A DNA stretch of 64,000 nt. It comes from Pseudoalteromonas espejiana DSM 9414. Its GTDB lineage: Bacteria > Pseudomonadota > Gammaproteobacteria > Enterobacterales > Alteromonadaceae. Shown here one piece after another: positions 8,736 through 18,718 of the stretch. How positions within the stretch are numbered: position 1 is the first letter of the stretch; each line of letters opens with the position of its first letter. The DNA is taken from assembly GCF_002221525.1 (NCBI RefSeq), contig NZ_CP011028.1:2305001-2369000 (forward strand), in the 5' to 3' direction. The notes below the pieces were generated by a model. The model saw only the letters and a program-made list of their open reading frames with translations. It was not told where the DNA came from and made no database searches. The position numbers were made by a program, and so were the translations under genes.

Positions 8736-10067
8736 ATGACTCATAAAATACTCATTGTTGATGATAATCAAGCAGTACTCGACGCACTTTCATTATTGCT
8801 CGAGATCCATGATTTTTCCGTAGTGACTGCAACAAACCCGTTTGATGCTCTGCAAATAGTACGTTATCAACGAATTGAACTTGTAATTCAAGACATGAAC
8901 TTTAGTAGCGACACTACCTCTGGCGAAGAAGGTAAAACGCTGTTTTATGAACTACGAGAAATAAACCCACATCTTCCTATTATATTAATTACAGCTTGGA
9001 CCGAACTTACCACCGCTATTGAGCTTGTAAAAGCCGGTGCTGCCGATTACCTACCAAAACCCTGGGATGATACAAAGTTACTTGTTTGTATTAATAACTT
9101 AATAGAGCTAGGCAGTGCTAAAAAAATAATTGCTACACATAATCGCCATCAGCAAGAACGAGACACTACATTTAAAAACGCAGACCTTGCGGGGCTAATA
9201 TTTAAAAGCACTGCCATGGAGCGGCTGGTCACTATGGCGCTACAAGTAGCTAAATCTGATATATCTGCATTAATTACGGGCCCTAATGGGAGCGGAAAAG
9301 AGTGCATTGCGCATATCATTCAAAAAAACTCCCCGCTTGTATCACAGCCTTTTATTAAGGTAAACGCAGGCGCACTGCCACAGGAACTTATAGAGGCCGA
9401 ACTTTTTGGCGCTGAAGCTGGCGCATATACAGGGATAACTAAACAACGTATTGGTCGATTTGAAGCAGCTGATGGCGGTACATTATTTTTAGATGAGATT
9501 GGTAACTTACCGCTCTCTGGGCAAATTAAATTACTGCGCGTACTACAAACTGGCGAGTTTGAACGTTTAGGTTCAACTCAAACACGCAAAGTAAATGTGC
9601 GAGTTATCTCTGCGACTAATGAAAACCTGCTACAAGCAATTCAACAAGGTCGATTTAGGGAGGACTTATATTATCGCCTTAACGTAATTGAGCTCAATGT
9701 GCCTGCGCTTAGCGAAAGGCAAGATGATATTTTAGCGCTTATTAGCTACTTTTTACCTCACCGAGAACTGACTATAGATACAGAGCATGTACTTAAACAC
9801 TATACATGGCCTGGTAATGTTCGAGAGCTAGAAAATGCCTGTAAACGTGTAGCGGTACTAAAGCCTACAGGTATACTTTCAGCAGATAACTTTGCACTTT
9901 CGTCACCTACTATTACCCCGCAAAGCATAAAAGTTGAACCTAGTAAGCAAGAAATAGAACACGCAATACGCGCTCATCAAGGTGTTATAGCCAAAGTTGC
10001 CCGTGAATTTGGTTTAAGCCGACAAGCACTTTACAGACGATTACAAAAGATGGGCATTGATTATTAA
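8736..10067 (+). CDS. NtrC-family sigma-54-dependent response regulator
   Basis: 443 residues. A receiver domain (1-120, acceptor Asp53 in LVIQDMNF, Lys108 in LPKPW) is followed by an AAA+ domain with Walker A GPNGSGKE (182-189), Walker B TLFLDEI (249-255) and the sensor segment WPGNVREL (358-365). A Fis-type helix-turn-helix ends the protein (about 405-440, AREFGLSRQALYRRLQ). The sigma-54 contact loop reads GAYTGI (229-234) rather than the usual GAFTGA: the Tyr variant is common, the final Ile is unusual. It overlaps the sensor-kinase gene by one base. Likely target: the exporter promoter upstream, which has paired palindromes and a -24/-12-like element. Confidence 0.93.
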   Translation: MTHKILIVDDNQAVLDALSLLLEIHDFSVVTATNPFDALQIVRYQRIELVIQDMNFSSDTTSGEEGKTLFYELREINPHLPIILITAWTELTTAIELVKAGAADYLPKPWDDTKLLVCINNLIELGSAKKIIATHNRHQQERDTTFKNADLAGLIFKSTAMERLVTMALQVAKSDISALITGPNGSGKECIAHIIQKNSPLVSQPFIKVNAGALPQELIEAELFGAEAGAYTGITKQRIGRFEAADGGTLFLDEIGNLPLSGQIKLLRVLQTGEFERLGSTQTRKVNVRVISATNENLLQAIQQGRFREDLYYRLNVIELNVPALSERQDDILALISYFLPHRELTIDTEHVLKHYTWPGNVRELENACKRVAVLKPTGILSADNFALSSPTITPQSIKVEPSKQEIEHAIRAHQGVIAKVAREFGLSRQALYRRLQKMGIDY

Positions 10068-11380
10068 TGCCAAATATTATTAGTAATTTTACCCTAAGCC
10101 AAAAAATTGTCTTGATCTGCGGCGTTAGTAGCGCAATTCCTGTATTCATAATTGCCACACTAAGTGGTTTAGATATGTATTACACCCTGTTTTTAATAAT
10201 GTTAACACTTGTATTTAGCACCCTACTTTCAAGTGCTCTCGCCAAACCAATACAACTGGGCGTACAATCGCTCGAAACTGGGTTACTTAACTTTAAAGAT
10301 GGCGAATTCTCTAGCTTGCTCGCGTATAAAAGCAACGACGAACTAGGGAAGCTATGCCAACTATATAATCAAACCGCTAAGCAACTACGCCAAGAAAAAC
10401 AGTGGATTTACCAGCGCGAGCTAATGCTCGATAAAGTATTACAAAGCTCACCCCAAGCGCTGCTTCTGGTTAATGACAATAGCACTGTGGTATTTAGCAA
10501 CTTAATTAGTCGTAGTTTATTTAATAGTTCAACTAGGCTTGAGGGTATGCAGTTGAGTAAGTTGCTCGAGAATTCGCCACTGCAATTAGTAGCAGCCATA
10601 GAGCACGGTATTGATGGCCTCTTTAATATAGAAATAGAGAATCAAGACTCACAAACCTGGCATTTAGCCACCGGGGAGTTTTTACTCAATAATCAAAAGC
10701 ATCATTTATATATATTTAAACAACTAACCCGCGAGCTCAGCCGCCAAGAAGTTGCCGTGTGGAAAAAAGTAATTCGCATTATTAGTCATGAATTAAACAA
10801 CTCACTCGGTCCTATGTCATCTATGCTTCATAGTGCACAATTGCTCGCAAACAAAGTGGACGAGCCTCGCCTTGCCCGTGTATTTGCAACTATTGATGAG
10901 CGAATTAGTCATTTAACAGAGTTTGTACAGGGCTATGGCAAATTTGCTAAATTACCTCAGCCACAAAAAACACGCATTAACTGGCAAAACACACTTAATA
11001 ATTTAAAAAATCACTGGCAATTTAGCTATGAAATTAAAAATTCCCCCCATCAATTGCAAGCAGACCAAGCACAGATTGAACAACTACTCATTAACCTATT
11101 GAAAAATGCGCATGAATCAGGCTCTAACATTAATGAGATCTATATTCAGGTCGAATTTGTAACGCAAGCGTGTGTCATTAATGTAAGTGACAGCGGTAAA
11201 GGAATGAGCGAGCAAGTAATGGCAAATGCTTTAGTCCCCTTTTATTCGACAAAAAGTACCGGGAGTGGTTTAGGACTTGCCCTGTGCAGAGAAATAGCAG
11301 AAGCGCATCAAGGCCATATAAGTTTACATAATAAAATAAAGGGCGGCATAAACGTGCAAGTAAGCCTCCCCTACTCGTAA
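10067..11380 (+). CDS. Sensor histidine kinase partner of the NtrC-type regulator
   Basis: 437 residues. Two N-terminal helices (about 14-33 and 38-58) enclose almost no periplasmic loop, so sensing is probably in the membrane or cytoplasm. A HAMP-like segment (60-110) and a PAS-like region (120-220) follow. His241 lies in IRIISHELNNSLGPM. The ATPase core shows the N box (LINLLKNAHES), DSGKGM and GSGLGLALCREI. It starts in the ATTAATG overlap with the regulator stop, so the pair is translationally coupled. The signal is unknown; envelope stress or the exported substrate are reasonable guesses. Confidence 0.92.
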   Translation: MPNIISNFTLSQKIVLICGVSSAIPVFIIATLSGLDMYYTLFLIMLTLVFSTLLSSALAKPIQLGVQSLETGLLNFKDGEFSSLLAYKSNDELGKLCQLYNQTAKQLRQEKQWIYQRELMLDKVLQSSPQALLLVNDNSTVVFSNLISRSLFNSSTRLEGMQLSKLLENSPLQLVAAIEHGIDGLFNIEIENQDSQTWHLATGEFLLNNQKHHLYIFKQLTRELSRQEVAVWKKVIRIISHELNNSLGPMSSMLHSAQLLANKVDEPRLARVFATIDERISHLTEFVQGYGKFAKLPQPQKTRINWQNTLNNLKNHWQFSYEIKNSPHQLQADQAQIEQLLINLLKNAHESGSNINEIYIQVEFVTQACVINVSDSGKGMSEQVMANALVPFYSTKSTGSGLGLALCREIAEAHQGHISLHNKIKGGINVQVSLPYS

Positions 11381-11400
11381 TTTTTATGGTTTGCAAAACA

Positions 11401-11427
11401 ACAAAGCCACTTAAAAAGTGGCTTTGT
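11401..11427. terminator. Bidirectional terminator between kinase and grxD
   Basis: ACAAAGCCAC and GTGGCTTTGT form a 10-bp stem with a 7-nt A-rich loop between two converging genes. It serves the plus-strand operon and could also stop grxD transcription on the other strand. Confidence 0.75.
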
Positions 11428-11469
11428 GTTTAAAGAGCTAAATAACCTGATTGCAGGTCGAGTAGTAAA

Positions 11470-11808
11470 TTACTCTGCGTCAGCTTCTTTATATTTAGCT
11501 GCTGTTTCAGTGATCAATGGCTGTAATTCACCACGTTGGAACATTTCTATAATAATGTCACAACCACCGACTAATTCGCCTTCTACCCAAAGCTGTGGGA
11601 ATGTAGGCCAATTTGCGTATGCTGGTAGTTCAGCACGAATATCTGGATTTAGTAAAATATCAACATAGGCAAATGGTTCGCCACATGACATTAGAGCTTG
11701 TGACGCTTGTGAAGAAAAACCACAATTTGGTAATTTAGGCGACCCTTTCATGTAAAGGATAATTGGGTTTTCTGAAATCTGCTGTTTAATTTTATCAATG
11801 GTTTCCAT
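11470..11808 (-). CDS. grxD: Monothiol glutaredoxin 4
   Basis: 112 residues, the normal size for Grx4. The active site is the monothiol CGFS motif (Cys29-Ser32), preceded by the KGSPKLPNCGFS signature. WPTFPQLWVEGELVGGCDI supplies the cis-Pro and glutathione-binding residues. These proteins carry glutathione-ligated 2Fe-2S clusters with BolA partners and take part in iron-sulfur trafficking. It is divergent from sodB, linking two iron-related genes. Shine-Dalgarno GAGG precedes the ATG. Confidence 0.95.
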   Translation of the reverse strand: METIDKIKQQISENPIILYMKGSPKLPNCGFSSQASQALMSCGEPFAYVDILLNPDIRAELPAYANWPTFPQLWVEGELVGGCDIIIEMFQRGELQPLITETAAKYKEADAE

Positions 11809-11949
11809 CTACAACCTCAAAATGACGATAGCTGAATATACCTAGGTCTTGAAAATAAATCATTATGACCACAGATATATAACTTAAAATGGGCAAATAA
11901 AGCCGCAATTGAAATAGTCTTTCGCAATAGCATTGCTGTTTGCTTAAAC

Positions 11950-11966
11950 TTGAGTAAAATACTCAA
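11950..11966. promoter_or_regulatory. Palindrome in the sodB-grxD spacer
   Basis: TTGAGTA AAA TACTCAA is a perfect 7-3-7 inverted repeat about 110 bp upstream of the sodB ATG. Its shape resembles Rrf2/IscR-type 1 half-sites but the bases differ, so the regulator cannot be named. Confidence 0.35.
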
Positions 11967-12075
11967 CAATTATAGTAACACTATATTCTCGTTTGGTATA
12001 GGTAAGTGGTCTGTTGTAACAGGCATTACGTATTACAAAACGAACTATCAACCAAAAGAAGATGGAGATAAAAAA

Positions 12076-12657
12076 ATGGCATTTGAACTACCGTCACTAC
12101 CATATGCAATTGATGCACTTGAGCCTCATATTTCACAAGAAACTCTTGAGTATCACCACGGTAAGCACCACAACACTTACGTAGTTAAATTAAACGGTTT
12201 AATTCCAGGTACTGAATTTGAAAACAAATCTTTAGAAGAGATTGTTTGTTCATCTGAAGGTGGCGTATTTAACAACGCTGCACAAATTTGGAACCACACG
12301 TTTTACTGGAACAGCCTATCTCCAAATGGCGGCGGCGAGCCAACTGGCGCAGTTGCTGATGCAATTAACGCTAAATGGGGCTCTTTTGACGCGTTTAAAG
12401 ATGCATTAAACGATAAAGCAGTTAACAACTTTGGTTCTAGCTGGACTTGGTTAGTTAAACTTGCTGACGGTTCATTAGATATCGTAAACACGTCTAACGC
12501 TGCTACGCCGTTAACTGACGAAGGTGTTACTCCAATCCTAACTGTGGATTTATGGGAACACGCTTACTACATTGATTACCGTAACGTGCGTCCAGATTAC
12601 CTTAAAGGTTTTTGGTCACTAGTTAACTGGGAATTCGCGAACGCTAACTTCGCTTAA
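12076..12657 (+). CDS. sodB: Superoxide dismutase, iron type
   Basis: 193 residues, cytoplasmic, converting superoxide to peroxide and oxygen. Metal ligands are visible as His27 (LEYHHGKHH), His74 (IWNHTFYW), Asp158 and His162 (DLWEHAYY). Gln70 in AAQIWNH is at the position that marks Fe rather than Mn enzymes. The start at 12076 (MAFELP) is chosen because GGAG lies just upstream and the length fits the family. A longer in-frame reading from 11950 has no family support. A UUCG-loop terminator follows directly. Confidence 0.97.
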   Translation: MAFELPSLPYAIDALEPHISQETLEYHHGKHHNTYVVKLNGLIPGTEFENKSLEEIVCSSEGGVFNNAAQIWNHTFYWNSLSPNGGGEPTGAVADAINAKWGSFDAFKDALNDKAVNNFGSSWTWLVKLADGSLDIVNTSNAATPLTDEGVTPILTVDLWEHAYYIDYRNVRPDYLKGFWSLVNWEFANANFA

Positions 12658-12680
12658 TTAGCCATTAAACGCTAATTTAA

Positions 12681-12700
12681 AAAGACGCTTCGGCGTCTTT
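12681..12700 (+). terminator. sodB terminator
   Basis: AAAGACGC-TTCG-GCGTCTTT, an 8-bp stem with a stable TTCG tetraloop followed by a T run (TTTT). Confidence 0.9.
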
Positions 12701-12867
12701 TTTTATGTCTATTAACAAGGTTTCACGGCGTTATACGTGGCAGTTTGGCAAATCAGTCAACTTGATCTTTTTTCACTTAAATTTTTAATTTTATTGCACA
12801 AAAATAGTAATCTCTGACTAGACTTTAAAAAGTAAGCACCTTTTTAAAGCGGGTTTCGGAGGTTATT

Positions 12868-14790
12868 ATGACTATTTTTGAGCACTACCAAGCACGATAC
12901 GAAGCAGCACAAGAAGAAGAATACAGCATTAGCGAATTTCTTGAAATTTGTAAAAATGATAAATCAGCTTATGCCAGCGCGCCAGAGCGTTTACTCATGG
13001 CCATAGGCGAACCGCAAATGGTTGATACTGCAACCGATGCACGTTTAAGCCGGTTATTTTCTAACAGAGTTGTTGCACGATACCCTGCCTTTGAAGACTT
13101 TTATGGTATGGAAGATGCCATAGAACAAATAGTTTCTTACTTAAAACATGCCGCTCAAGGGCTTGAAGAGTGCAAACAAGTCCTTTATTTATTAGGCCCT
13201 GTTGGCGGTGGTAAATCATCTATTGCTGAAAAACTAAAATACTTAATGCAACAAGTGCCAATTTATTCAATAAAAGGCTCACCGGTTAACGACCATCCCT
13301 TAGCTTTATTTGATGCGGTAGAAGATGCCAAAGTACTTGAGCAAGAATACGGTATTAAGCCCCGCTATTTAAAAACGATTATGTCGCCATGGGCTGGCAA
13401 ACGGTTAAAAGAATTTAACGGCGATATTAGTCAATTCAGAGTCGTTAAACGCTACCCCTCAATTTTAAACCAAATTGGTATTGCCAAAACCGAGCCAGGT
13501 GATGAAAACAACCAAGATATTTCTGCACTTGTTGGTAAGGTTGATATTCGCCAACTTGAGCATTTTGCGCAAAATGACCCTGATGCTTACGCTTATTCAG
13601 GATCATTATGCCTTGCAAACCAAGGGCTAATGGAGTTTGTAGAAATGTTTAAAGCACCAATAAAAGTGCTACACCCTTTACTTACTGCCACACAAGAAGG
13701 TAATTACAACGGCACCGAAGGCATTAGCGCCCTTCCGTTTAATGGTATGATTTTAGCGCACTCAAATGAGTCGGAGTGGCAAACATTTAAAAATAACAAA
13801 AACAACGAAGCGTTTTTAGATCGGGTTTATATTGTAAAAGTCCCGTACTGCTTGCGTGTTACCGAGGAAATTAAAATATACGACAAACTTATTCAGCACA
13901 GCGAACTGTCAAGCGCCCCCTGTGCCCCGGGTACGTTAAAAACACTGGCACAATTTACTACGCTTTCCCGTTTAAAAGAACCTGAGAACTCAAGTATTTA
14001 TTCAAAAATGCGGGTATACGATGGAGAAACCCTAAAAGATACTGACCCTAAAGCGAAGTCTTATCAAGAGTATCGCGATTACGCTGGTGTTGATGAAGGC
14101 ATGACCGGACTCTCTACTCGATTTGCATTTAAAATCTTATCACGCGTATTTAATTTTGATACAACTGAAGTAGCAGCTAACCCTGTTCACTTATTTTATG
14201 TGCTAGAGCAACAAATAGAACGTGAGCAATTTAGTAGCGAGGTTGAAGAGCGTTACTTGAGCTTTTTAAAAGGCTATTTAATTCCTGAATACGTAGAGTT
14301 TATAGGTAAAGAATTACAAACCGCTTATTTAGAGTCGTATTCTGAGTACGGGCAAAATATTTTTGACCGCTATGTAATTTACGCTGATTTTTGGATACAG
14401 GACCAAGAGTATCGCGACCCAGATACAGGGCAGCTTTTTGACCGCGCGTCACTCAATGCCGAGCTTGAGAAAATAGAAAAGCCTGCAGGAATTTCTAATC
14501 CAAAAGATTTCAGAAACGAGATAGTGAACTTTGTACTGCGTGCACGCGCGCACAATAATGGGAAAAACCCGTTATGGACTAGCTACGAAAAACTGCGCAC
14601 AGTTATTGAGAAAAAAATGTTCTCAAACACTGAAGACCTGCTCCCTGTTATTTCGTTTAACACCAAAACCTCAGCAGAGGATCAGCAAAAACACGAAGAC
14701 TTTGTTAACCGCATGGTCGAAAAAGGCTATACCCAAAAACAAGTTCGCTTATTATCTGAATGGTACTTACGCGTTAGAAAATCGCAGTAA
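12868..14790 (+). CDS. prkA: PrkA-type AAA+ serine protein kinase (YeaG)
   Basis: 640 residues, the family's usual length. The N-terminal AAA+ part has a P-loop GPVGGGKSS (110-118); the C-terminal part is the PrkA kinase-like domain. First of three genes whose order (prkA, yeaH, spoVR) is conserved in proteobacteria and which are induced in stationary phase, starvation and general stress. A strong GGAGG site precedes the ATG. E. coli YeaG with YeaH acts in nitrogen-starvation adaptation; the substrate here is not evident. Confidence 0.96.
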   Translation: MTIFEHYQARYEAAQEEEYSISEFLEICKNDKSAYASAPERLLMAIGEPQMVDTATDARLSRLFSNRVVARYPAFEDFYGMEDAIEQIVSYLKHAAQGLEECKQVLYLLGPVGGGKSSIAEKLKYLMQQVPIYSIKGSPVNDHPLALFDAVEDAKVLEQEYGIKPRYLKTIMSPWAGKRLKEFNGDISQFRVVKRYPSILNQIGIAKTEPGDENNQDISALVGKVDIRQLEHFAQNDPDAYAYSGSLCLANQGLMEFVEMFKAPIKVLHPLLTATQEGNYNGTEGISALPFNGMILAHSNESEWQTFKNNKNNEAFLDRVYIVKVPYCLRVTEEIKIYDKLIQHSELSSAPCAPGTLKTLAQFTTLSRLKEPENSSIYSKMRVYDGETLKDTDPKAKSYQEYRDYAGVDEGMTGLSTRFAFKILSRVFNFDTTEVAANPVHLFYVLEQQIEREQFSSEVEERYLSFLKGYLIPEYVEFIGKELQTAYLESYSEYGQNIFDRYVIYADFWIQDQEYRDPDTGQLFDRASLNAELEKIEKPAGISNPKDFRNEIVNFVLRARAHNNGKNPLWTSYEKLRTVIEKKMFSNTEDLLPVISFNTKTSAEDQQKHEDFVNRMVEKGYTQKQVRLLSEWYLRVRKSQ

Positions 14791-14816
14791 CCTTCACGCA
14801 GTTTAGGGGGAACAGT

Positions 14817-16100
14817 ATGGCGCATTTTATAGATAGACGTTTAAACGGTAAAAACAAAAGCACACTTAATCGTCAGCGCTTTATTAGGCGCTATAAAAAA
14901 CAAATAAAAGAAGCGGTATCTGATGCTGTAAATAAACGTAGTGTTACCGACTCAAGCTCTGGGGAGAGCATTTCAATCCCACAGCGAGATATTAGCGAAC
15001 CTATTTTTCATCAAGGAAAAGGCGGAGACCGCGAGCAAATTCACCCGGGTAATGATCAGTTTTCTACCGGCGATAAGATTGAACGCCCTAAAGGTTCACA
15101 AGGTGGGGGCGCAGGAGAAGGTGATGCTAGCGACTCTGGCGAAGGCCAAGATGATTTTGTGTTTTCTATTTCTAAGGACGAATACTTAGATTTACTGTTT
15201 GAGGATTTAGAGCTGCCCAACCTTCAAGAAAACCAACTTGATAAACTTGTACAAATGAAAACTCATCGCGCGGGTTTTTGTAGCGATGGCATGCCTAGTA
15301 ACATTGATATAGTGCGCTCACTTCAAGGCTCTCTTGCTAGAAGAGTTGCGATGAGCGCAGGTAAAAAAAGGCACTTAGCACAGCTTGAGGGCGAACTTGC
15401 AATGGAGCTTGAACAACCTCAAAGCGATAAAGCAGCAATTGCTTTGCTACAAGAAGACATAGCATTACTAAAACAGCAAATTAAAGCCGTGCCGTTTATT
15501 GATAACTATGATTTACGCTTTCGTAACTATGAAAAGCGCCCTCACCCCACCAGCAAAGCGGTGATGTTTTGTATTATGGATGTGTCGGGCTCTATGGACC
15601 AAGCCACAAAAGATATGGCTAAACGCTTTTATATTTTGCTCTATCAATTTTTAACCCGCAGCTACAAAGACATTGAAGTGGTTTATATACGCCATCATAC
15701 CCAAGCAAAAGAAGTAGACGAGCAAGAGTTTTTTTATTCTCAAGAAACTGGGGGAACCATTGTTTCTAGCGCACTTAAATTAATGAACGAAATAATAAAA
15801 GAGCGCTACGACTCTGAGCAATGGAATATTTACGCAGCACAAGCATCTGATGGCGATAATTGGGCTGATGACACCCCACATTGCGGTGAAATTTTGCGTA
15901 ATAAGCTACTTAAGGACGTACGCTATTTTGCCTACATAGAAATTACTACACGTGCACACCAAAGCTTGTGGCGCGAATATCAAGGGATCACCCAAACACA
16001 TAGCAACTTTGCAATACAGCACATTCAAAGCGTTGAAGACATTTACCCTATGTTTAGGGAGCTATTTAAAAAAAATCGTCAACAGCAAGGGGCTGCTTAG
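14817..16100 (+). CDS. yeaH: YeaH/YhbH family VWA-like protein (DUF444)
   Basis: 427 residues. The N-terminus is basic ([23 protein letters not shown]), followed by a low-complexity Gly/Ser/Asp linker (about 60-115). The second half is a von Willebrand A-like domain with a MIDAS-type motif ([10 protein letters not shown], near residue 255). Strong GGGGG ribosome site, 26 nt after prkA. In the PrkA operon it is thought to be a partner or adaptor of the kinase. The function is known only by association. Confidence 0.94.
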   Translation: MAHFIDRRLNGKNKSTLNRQRFIRRYKKQIKEAVSDAVNKRSVTDSSSGESISIPQRDISEPIFHQGKGGDREQIHPGNDQFSTGDKIERPKGSQGGGAGEGDASDSGEGQDDFVFSISKDEYLDLLFEDLELPNLQENQLDKLVQMKTHRAGFCSDGMPSNIDIVRSLQGSLARRVAMSAGKKRHLAQLEGELAMELEQPQSDKAAIALLQEDIALLKQQIKAVPFIDNYDLRFRNYEKRPHPTSKAVMFCIMDVSGSMDQATKDMAKRFYILLYQFLTRSYKDIEVVYIRHHTQAKEVDEQEFFYSQETGGTIVSSALKLMNEIIKERYDSEQWNIYAAQASDGDNWADDTPHCGEILRNKLLKDVRYFAYIEITTRAHQSLWREYQGITQTHSNFAIQHIQSVEDIYPMFRELFKKNRQQQGAA

Positions 16101-16117
16101 CCTAAGCGAGGTGTACT

Positions 16118-17632
16118 ATGAACGATAAACGTATTAGCGATGGCCCAGATTGGACCTTTGACTTACTAGAGCAATATCAGAGTGAAATTGCCCGTGTTGC
16201 CACGCATTACCGGTTAGATACTTACCCTAATCAAATTGAGGTAATAACCGCTGAGCAAATGATGGATGCGTATTCTAGCGTGGGGATGCCTATTGGATAC
16301 AGTCATTGGTCTTATGGCAAAAAGTTTATTCAAACAGAGCAAAACTATAAACGTGGGCAAATGGGCCTGGCGTACGAAATTGTTATAAATTCTAACCCGT
16401 GTATTGCTTATTTAATGGAAGAAAACACGCTTCCTATGCAGGCTTTGGTAATGGCTCATGCATGCTATGGTCATAACTCATTTTTTAAAGGTAATTATTT
16501 ATTTAAAACTTGGACCGATGCTGACTCAATTATAGATTATCTAGTATTTGCTAAAAATTATATTAGCCGCTGCGAAGAAAAATACGGCATAACGCAGGTA
16601 GAAAGCCTTCTTGATTCTTGTCATGCCCTTATGAATTACGGTGTAGATAGATATAAACGCCCGCAGCAAATATCATTATTTGAAGAACAAAAGCGTCAAA
16701 AAGAACGCGAAGATTACATGCAATCACAAGTTAACGAGCTATGGCGTACTATTCCAGCCCAACAACAAGAAGCTAAAAAGCAAATAAGGCATTTTCCGCA
16801 AGAACCCCAAGAAAATATTTTATACTTTATAGAAAAAAACGCCCCGCTATTGGAGTCTTGGCAACGAGAAGTAATACGCATAGTTCGAAAAATTTCACAG
16901 TATTTTTACCCGCAAAAACAAACCCAAGTTATGAACGAAGGATGGGCTACTTTTTGGCACTACACCATTTTGAACCACTTATATGATGAAGGTAAATTAA
17001 CCGACTCTTTTATGATGGAGTTTTTACAAAGCCACACCAATGTAGTTTATCAGCCACCTTATAACAGTAACTATTACTCGGGTATAAATCCGTATGCATT
17101 GGGTTTTAATATGATGGTGGATATTCGCCGCATCTGCGAAAATCCAACCGAAGAAGACAAACGCTGGTTTCCACAATACGCTGGCAGCAACTGGTTAGAC
17201 ACACTCCACTTTGCTATGGAAAACTTTAAAGATGAGAGTTTTATTAGCCAGTTTTTATCACCTAAATTAATTCGCGACTTTAAGTTGTTTACTATTGTGG
17301 ATCACGCTAATAATGCACATTTAGAAGTAGGTGCTATTCATAACGACAGCGGCTATAAAGCGGTACGAGAAGCCCTCTCGGCACAGTACAATTTGAGTAA
17401 CCATGAGCCTAATATTCAAGTGTATAATGTTGATATTAGAGGCGACCGGTCATTAACTTTGCGTTATGTGCCGCACAATAAAATACCACTTGCAAGCTCC
17501 CATGAAGAAGTTTTAAAACATCTTTACAGGTTGTGGGGGTTTAAGGTTAGATTGGAGCAAGAGACAAATACAGGCGAGGTAACCACCTTAGGGCAATGCC
17601 CCGTTGATGATGATCGCCATACAACTAAGTAA
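16118..17632 (+). CDS. SpoVR family protein (YcgB)
   Basis: 504 residues, full length for the family. Conserved stretches include the HxYGHNSFFKGN region (near residue 115) and NEGWATFWHYTI (near 272). It is the last gene of the prkA-yeaH-spoVR unit, starting 17 nt after yeaH with a GAGG site. In Bacillus, SpoVR influences spore cortex formation; in proteobacteria the biochemical role is unknown. The set of three is the best clue that it acts in the same stress response. Confidence 0.94.
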   Translation: MNDKRISDGPDWTFDLLEQYQSEIARVATHYRLDTYPNQIEVITAEQMMDAYSSVGMPIGYSHWSYGKKFIQTEQNYKRGQMGLAYEIVINSNPCIAYLMEENTLPMQALVMAHACYGHNSFFKGNYLFKTWTDADSIIDYLVFAKNYISRCEEKYGITQVESLLDSCHALMNYGVDRYKRPQQISLFEEQKRQKEREDYMQSQVNELWRTIPAQQQEAKKQIRHFPQEPQENILYFIEKNAPLLESWQREVIRIVRKISQYFYPQKQTQVMNEGWATFWHYTILNHLYDEGKLTDSFMMEFLQSHTNVVYQPPYNSNYYSGINPYALGFNMMVDIRRICENPTEEDKRWFPQYAGSNWLDTLHFAMENFKDESFISQFLSPKLIRDFKLFTIVDHANNAHLEVGAIHNDSGYKAVREALSAQYNLSNHEPNIQVYNVDIRGDRSLTLRYVPHNKIPLASSHEEVLKHLYRLWGFKVRLEQETNTGEVTTLGQCPVDDDRHTTK

Positions 17633-17734
17633 ATAAAACGAATAGTAGAAACTGCTCGCCTTAATAGGTTTTGTTAACTACGCACATTAGGCATTACAAC
17701 ATGCTAAGCAAACACCACAGCGTAAATACCTTTT

Positions 17735-17756
17735 AAATGACGCTTAAGCGTCATTT
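17735..17756. terminator. Shared terminator of spoVR and the diguanylate cyclase gene
   Basis: AAATGACGC-TTAA-GCGTCATTT is a perfect 9-bp stem followed by TTT. It overlaps the final codons and stop of the minus-strand gene at 17744, so one hairpin ends both converging units. Confidence 0.85.
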
Positions 17757-18715
17757 TTTATATCACCATAAGCCGTTACGCGGTTTCGGCCATGTTCTTT
17801 AGAGTAATAAAGCGCTTTATCGGCAGCCTCTATCCAGCGCTCGTGGCGAGTAAAGTCATTACTATTGCCCGCCAAACCAATACTCACTGTCAGCTCAATT
17901 TTGGCATTTTTATAAATAAACGGATTAGTCTCAATTAAGGCTCTTAAGCGCTCAGCAAATGTGGCAGCACCTTGTTTGTCGGTATCAAGTAAGGTAACTA
18001 CAAACTCTTCCCCGCCGTAACGCCCTGCTATATCTGTTTCGCGTAGAGTGGTTTTTAAAAGAGTCGATAAATGGCGCAGAGCTTCATCTCCACAACTATG
18101 GCCATGTTCATCATTAACTTTTTTAAAATGGTCAATATCAAACATTAGTAAAGTACTGTTACCACCACTACGCTTAACTCTTAAAAACTCTTGATGGAGC
18201 GTACTTTCCCAGTGCCCACGATTAAATAACTGCGTTAAGCTATCGGTTTGACTCACTTGCTCTAGTCGCTTATTTAAATCTTCTAGCTCTTTTTTATTAA
18301 CCGCAACATCTGTCACATCATAAATAATAATACATATGTGACTGACCTCACCTAGGGTATTTGTAAGCGGTATAAATGTGGCGTTTTGATACATATAATC
18401 CGCTTTGCCTGTTATTGGGCGATAATTTTTAAAGCGGAAAATATAAGGTTGCTGTTCCCAAATAGTAAATGAGCGGTTTTTTAGAACAAAAACCGACTCT
18501 GATTTGCTTCTAAACCATTTTTCATCAATTGAAGGAAATAAATCGAATAAATCTTTATCTTTTACAGCACTTGGTAATAATCCAGAATGATTTTCCATAA
18601 AACCATTCCAAATACACACTTTGTAGTTTCTATCGAGTACCACTAGGCCAACATCGACTGTATTAAACATATCCATTAACCAATGGATCTCATTCATTTC
18701 TAAATCAGCGGCCAT
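17744..18715 (-). CDS. PAS-GGDEF diguanylate cyclase
   Basis: 323 residues. An N-terminal PAS domain (about 10-135) has a C-terminal PAC-like tail (ISHICIIIYDVTDVAVNKKELE, quoted here only as its position near 120-142) running into a short coiled coil. The GGDEF domain follows (about 155-315). The catalytic motif is GGEEF near residue 234, and RETD five residues before it is an intact inhibitory I-site, so an active, product-inhibited c-di-GMP synthase is expected. No membrane segment. The gene starts 3 nt after the CheY-CheC gene, so the two form an operon and probably a signalling pair. Confidence 0.93.
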   Translation of the reverse strand: MAADLEMNEIHWLMDMFNTVDVGLVVLDRNYKVCIWNGFMENHSGLLPSAVKDKDLFDLFPSIDEKWFRSKSESVFVLKNRSFTIWEQQPYIFRFKNYRPITGKADYMYQNATFIPLTNTLGEVSHICIIIYDVTDVAVNKKELEDLNKRLEQVSQTDSLTQLFNRGHWESTLHQEFLRVKRSGGNSTLLMFDIDHFKKVNDEHGHSCGDEALRHLSTLLKTTLRETDIAGRYGGEEFVVTLLDTDKQGAATFAERLRALIETNPFIYKNAKIELTVSIGLAGNSNDFTRHERWIEAADKALYYSKEHGRNRVTAYGDIKNDA

Positions 18716-18718
18716 ATA

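Noticed and set aside
11950..12075. Longer in-frame reading for SodB with a 42-residue N-terminal extension
   Set aside because: No signal or family support. The ATG at 12076 has a good ribosome site and gives the standard 193-residue length; the extension overlaps the probable promoter.
12730..12780. Sigma-54 promoter for the prkA operon
   Set aside because: A TTGGCA-like sequence is present but there is no GC at the -12 spacing. General-stress control remains possible without it.
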